NCBI GenBank assembly: GCA_023511325.1
Contig: JAIMBU010000171.1
Span: forward strand, 1 to 6,419
Source: Gorillibacterium sp.
GTDB lineage: Bacteria > Bacillota > Bacilli > Paenibacillales > NBRC-103111
Length of the DNA: 6,419 nucleotides
Reading direction: 5' to 3'
The stretch's first letter is position 1, and each line of letters starts with the position of its first letter. The notes beneath the pieces are model-generated. The model was not told the DNA's origin, did not search any database, and saw only the letters and a program-made list of their open reading frames with translations. Of this stretch, positions 4,509-6,419 are shown one piece after another. The position numbers and the translations under genes are program-made.

Positions 4509-4538
4509 TTTATACTATTACACATAGACACTTGTCAA
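4509..4538 (-). promoter_or_regulatory. Possible minus-strand promoter
   Basis: On the minus strand a perfect -35 TTGACA (4538-4533) and a -10 TATAAA (4514-4509) are separated by 18 bases. No minus-strand gene follows for more than 1.6 kb. If active, it would make an RNA through triad C and antisense to the 57-aa gene. AT-rich sequence often yields such matches, so this is weak. Confidence 0.3.
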
Positions 4539-4632
4539 ATTGGCCAATAACATTCATGACTATTCAATAAAAAGGTGAAAAGCGCAAACCCTTTCCTGCT
4601 CAGTTATTACTAAGACTAAGGAGAAAATAATT

Positions 4633-4962
4633 GTGAAGAAAATAAATCTTGCGAATCGAAAAGAATATATATTAGAACTTCAGAAGAGCATTGAAATCCA
4701 ACAGCATATAATTGCTTTAATAGAATCCTACGAGCCCATCACTTTTGAACAAAAGGTATGTCATAAATATGTAATAGAAGGTAGTGTCAAAAATGTCTCC
4801 GATATGTTGAATATGGAAGGCTATAGAATCGAAGGTCGTAAATATACAAGCAACGATATCTCAGCGATATTAATAAGAAAACCAACGGATGATGAAATTC
4901 ATGAGATTGCAAAAAAAGCATTTGCCGATAATAAATTTGGTATTCGGTATCTTTCATTGTAA
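4633..4962 (+). CDS. Hypothetical protein with recombinase-like HTH segment (109 aa)
   Basis: No family is recognised with confidence. The N-terminal third is a long helix (EYILELQKSIEIQQHIIALIESY). Residues of about 49-83 (EGSVKNVSDMLNMEGYRI, a basic turn, then YTSNDISAILIRKP) resemble the small DNA-binding segment of large serine recombinases. That segment reads roughly as S-hydrophobic-x-x-(I/V)-(A/S)-x-x-L-N-x-x-G-Y, then W/Y-(S/T) and IL-x-x-P. No catalytic domain is present. The start is GTG, with AAGGAG 9 bases before it; no in-frame ATG fits. The gene ends 24 bp before the integrase and is probably co-transcribed. An accessory DNA-binding role in recombination is a reasonable inference. 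It is noticeably more AT-rich than the integrase. Confidence 0.7.
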   Translation: MKKINLANRKEYILELQKSIEIQQHIIALIESYEPITFEQKVCHKYVIEGSVKNVSDMLNMEGYRIEGRKYTSNDISAILIRKPTDDEIHEIAKKAFADNKFGIRYLSL

Positions 4963-4986
4963 TTAAACTAAGGAGGATTAGGCCCT

Positions 4987-6192
4987 ATGCCAAGCATTCA
5001 ACGCAGAGGAGATCGATCGTTTTTGTTAGTAGTAGAAGCTGGCTACAAAGCTGATGGCAGCCGGAAGAAGGTAACGAAGACTTTAAAGATTGAGGATGAC
5101 AAGCTGCTCAAAACCAAGCGCAAGCTGCAGGAGTATTTGAACGATCAATTGCTCATCTTTAAACAAACTGTAGAAAGTGGCGAATATATTAAGCCCTCTA
5201 AAGATTCATTCGAATTGTTTGCTCGCAATGAGTGGATGCCTAAGTACATGAAAAAGAGCATGTCACCACTGACTGCTCAGAATTATACGCATCACCTGGA
5301 GCACGATCTGTTTCCAGTTTTCGGTCATGTTCCACTCCACGAAATAAGTACGATGCTTATCGTGACCTTTTTTGATGATCTGGACAAGACAAAGCTGTCT
5401 GGAAGCACGAAGCTGTATATCTACAAAGTGTTGAAGTCCGTGTTCAATCAGGCGGTTAAGTGGAACGTTTTAACAAGGAATCCGGTCGTTGGTGCGGAAC
5501 GTCCGAAGGTGGAGAAGAAGCAAGCGAAGTATTACGATGCCATAGATGCTCAGAAGGTTATAGCAGCCCTACAGTCAGAACCGCCTAGGTGGAAGATCTT
5601 TTTCATGGCTTCAATGCTTGGAGGATTTCGAAGAGGTGAGCTGGTCGCGCTAGAGTGGGACTCGGTGGATTTTGAAGCCGGCACAATATGGGTACGTAAA
5701 TCCATATCGGCCAGCCAAGATGGTAAGCCGTTCGAGAAGGCTCCAAAGACAGAGGGTTCTCACCGTGAGGTGGACATGCCTGAATGGTTCATGAATGAGC
5801 TGCGACGTTTCCGTTTCTCATGGCTGGAAGAGAAGATGAAGATCGGAGATAAATGGCTCGGTGGGGATAAGCAGTATGTCTTTCATGGTGAGAATGGCAA
5901 TCCAGTATATCACAACACACCCTCAATGAAATGGAGACGATTCTTGGAGGCTCACAGCCTGCCCAAGGCTCCGCTGCACAGTTTGAGGCATACGGCTGCT
6001 ACTCTTCTGATCGAGACTGAGACAGACCTTAAGAGCGTTCAGGAGCGGCTAGGCCATACGAAGTATTCAACAACAGCAGATTTATATGCTCACGTTACCA
6101 AGAAGGTAAAGAAAGAAACAGCTTCCAAACTGGATAAGTTCGACCCAGGTTTAAATTTACGTCAACAATCCGTCAACAACAGCCTGAAGTAA
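4987..6192 (+). CDS. int: Tyrosine recombinase / site-specific integrase (401 aa)
   Basis: The enzyme is of full length for phage and ICE integrases and joins the element to its chromosomal site by strand exchange through a phosphotyrosine link. Residues of about 1-55 are a basic arm-binding domain (SIQRRGDRSFLLVVEAG, then DGSRKKVTKT). Residues of about 75-165 are the SAM-like core-binding domain (FELFARNEWMPKYM to VFNQAVKW). Residues of about 182-380 are the catalytic domain. All active-site residues can be seen: Arg215 (GGFRRGEL), Lys254 (APKTEGSHR), His331 and Arg334 (HSLRHTAATLL), His357 (LGHTKY) and Tyr367 (DLYAHV). AGGAGG lies 10 bases before the ATG. The gene ends 69 bp from the 3' end of tRNA-Gly, with a terminator between, as expected for a tRNA-targeting element. 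It appears intact. Confidence 0.96.
   Translation: MPSIQRRGDRSFLLVVEAGYKADGSRKKVTKTLKIEDDKLLKTKRKLQEYLNDQLLIFKQTVESGEYIKPSKDSFELFARNEWMPKYMKKSMSPLTAQNYTHHLEHDLFPVFGHVPLHEISTMLIVTFFDDLDKTKLSGSTKLYIYKVLKSVFNQAVKWNVLTRNPVVGAERPKVEKKQAKYYDAIDAQKVIAALQSEPPRWKIFFMASMLGGFRRGELVALEWDSVDFEAGTIWVRKSISASQDGKPFEKAPKTEGSHREVDMPEWFMNELRRFRFSWLEEKMKIGDKWLGGDKQYVFHGENGNPVYHNTPSMKWRRFLEAHSLPKAPLHSLRHTAATLLIETETDLKSVQERLGHTKYSTTADLYAHVTKKVKKETASKLDKFDPGLNLRQQSVNNSLK
6162..6178 (+). repeat. TCAACA pair inside the integrase 3' end
   Basis: GTCAACA occurs twice, with TCAACA at 6162 and 6173, 11 bp apart, within the codons for the last residues (RQQSVNN). The spacing and motif match the intergenic triads. The pair lies about 85-100 bp from the tRNA-Gly 3' end, a usual distance for arm-type integrase sites. 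That role is inferred. Confidence 0.45.
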
Positions 6193-6219
6193 GAATCAGT
6201 ACCGAAATGTGGACAAAGA

Positions 6220-6246
6220 AAAAACCCTTATGCCATAAGGGTTTTT
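6220..6246. terminator. Bidirectional intrinsic terminator
   Basis: AAAAACCCTTAT (6220-6231) and ATAAGGGTTTTT (6235-6246) form a perfect 12-bp stem with a GCC loop. The T-run on each strand lets it stop the rightward integrase transcript and the leftward tRNA transcript. It starts 28 bp after the integrase stop codon. Confidence 0.9.
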
Positions 6247-6261
6247 GAGTTAAAAGATTAG

Positions 6262-6290
6262 AGCGGGTAAGGGGAATCGAACCCCTGCTA
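6262..6290 (-). other. Putative attachment site at the tRNA-Gly 3' end
   Basis: The integrase gene lies next to the 3' end of this tRNA, the usual arrangement when an element inserts into a tRNA and keeps it whole by carrying a copy of its 3' end. The T-arm and acceptor half (about 6262-6290) is the likely core. No second copy of this sequence is present in the window, so the far end of the element lies to the left and the limits of the core cannot be seen. A core between the terminator and the tRNA is also possible. Confidence 0.35.
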
Positions 6291-6332
6291 TCAGCTTGGA
6301 AGGCTGAAGTTCTACCATTGAACTACACCCGC
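6262..6332 (-). tRNA. tRNA-Gly (anticodon UCC)
   Basis: A complete 71-base tRNA. The acceptor stem GCGGGTG pairs with TACCCGC (one G-U), the D-stem GTTC with GAAC, and the anticodon stem TCAGC with GCTGA around loop CTTCCAA, giving TCC. The T-loop is GTTCGAT. The 3' CCA is not encoded; the discriminator T is followed by CTA. It sits 13 bp downstream of tRNA-Pro on the same strand, probably in one transcript ended by the 6220-6246 terminator. Confidence 0.95.
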
Positions 6333-6345
6333 ATAAAAAGATAAA

Positions 6346-6419
6346 TGGTCGGGACGACACGATTTGAACATGCGACCCCCTGCTCCCAAAGCAGGTGCTC
6401 TACCAAGCTGAGCTACGTC
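6346..6419 (-). tRNA. tRNA-Pro (anticodon UGG), 5' end cut by the window
   Basis: 74 bases are present. The 3' strand of the acceptor stem, CGTCCCG, followed by A and an encoded CCA, implies a 5' end CGGGACG, of which the first three bases lie outside the window. The anticodon stem CCTGC/GCAGG surrounds TTTGGGA, giving TGG. The D-arm GCTCAGCTTGGTAGAGC and the T-loop GTTCAAAT are regular. Unlike the neighbouring tRNA-Gly, CCA is encoded. Confidence 0.93.

Larger units (their letters stand above)
4412..4632. other. 221-bp intergenic stretch
   Basis: There is no gene. It contains the third NNAACA triad (4433-4461), a possible minus-strand promoter (4509-4538), the perfect palindrome ATTGGCCAAT at 4539-4548, and the AAGGAG ribosome site of the next gene. 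The middle part is very AT-rich. No convincing plus-strand promoter for the 109-aa and integrase genes can be assigned. Confidence 0.45.

Noticed and set aside
4539..4548. Palindrome ATTGGCCAAT as an operator
   Set aside because: A single 10-bp palindrome with no related copy near a promoter; not enough to call a site.

Overview
The window reads as one end of an integrated mobile element (an ICE, a satellite or a prophage remnant) joined to a chromosomal tRNA cluster in a low-to-mid GC Firmicute. Bacillales is the best guess and Paenibacillaceae plausible. The grounds are strong GGAGG-type ribosome binding sites, GTG and TTG starts, Bacillales-like tRNA-Gly(UCC) and tRNA-Pro(UGG) genes, and Gram-positive mobile-element protein families. 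No taxon can be fixed from this sequence alone.

Layout. Positions 1-203 have no gene but carry a family of C-rich/G-rich hairpin repeats just downstream of a leftward operon. From about 2860 down to 204 every gene is on the minus strand: a small Cro/C1-type HTH protein (2625-2858), a BRO-N/ORF6C antirepressor-like protein (1678-2490), a 95-aa unknown (1244-1531), then a tight trio: an excisionase-like HTH_17 protein (907-1092), a 99-aa unknown (607-906) and a winged-helix, replication-associated-like protein (204-605). From 3002 rightwards all genes are on the plus strand: an XRE-type repressor (3002-3637), three small unknowns (3782-3970, 4238-4411, 4633-4962) and a full-length tyrosine integrase (4987-6192). 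A bidirectional terminator (6220-6246) separates the integrase from tRNA-Gly and a truncated tRNA-Pro, both minus strand.

How it fits together. The 143-bp gap between the two HTH genes is a genetic switch: divergent promoters overlap three related operator-like palindromes. The rightward repressor should hold the leftward operon silent. The Cro-like and BRO proteins would be expected to reverse this, and the excisionase-like and winged-helix proteins would then act in excision and replication or transfer. The integrase beside the 3' end of tRNA-Gly implies integration into that tRNA. The other attachment site lies outside the window.

The least explained structure is a recurring triad of NNAACA hexamers spaced exactly 12 and then 11 bp, found in three separate intergenic gaps between the small plus-strand genes (3723, 4105, 4433). 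A related pair spaced 11 bp lies in the last codons of the integrase. A second unexplained pattern is a block of about 30 bp recurring just downstream of three successive minus-strand genes. No complete new system can be demonstrated; the novelty here is mainly in these cis-acting repeats.
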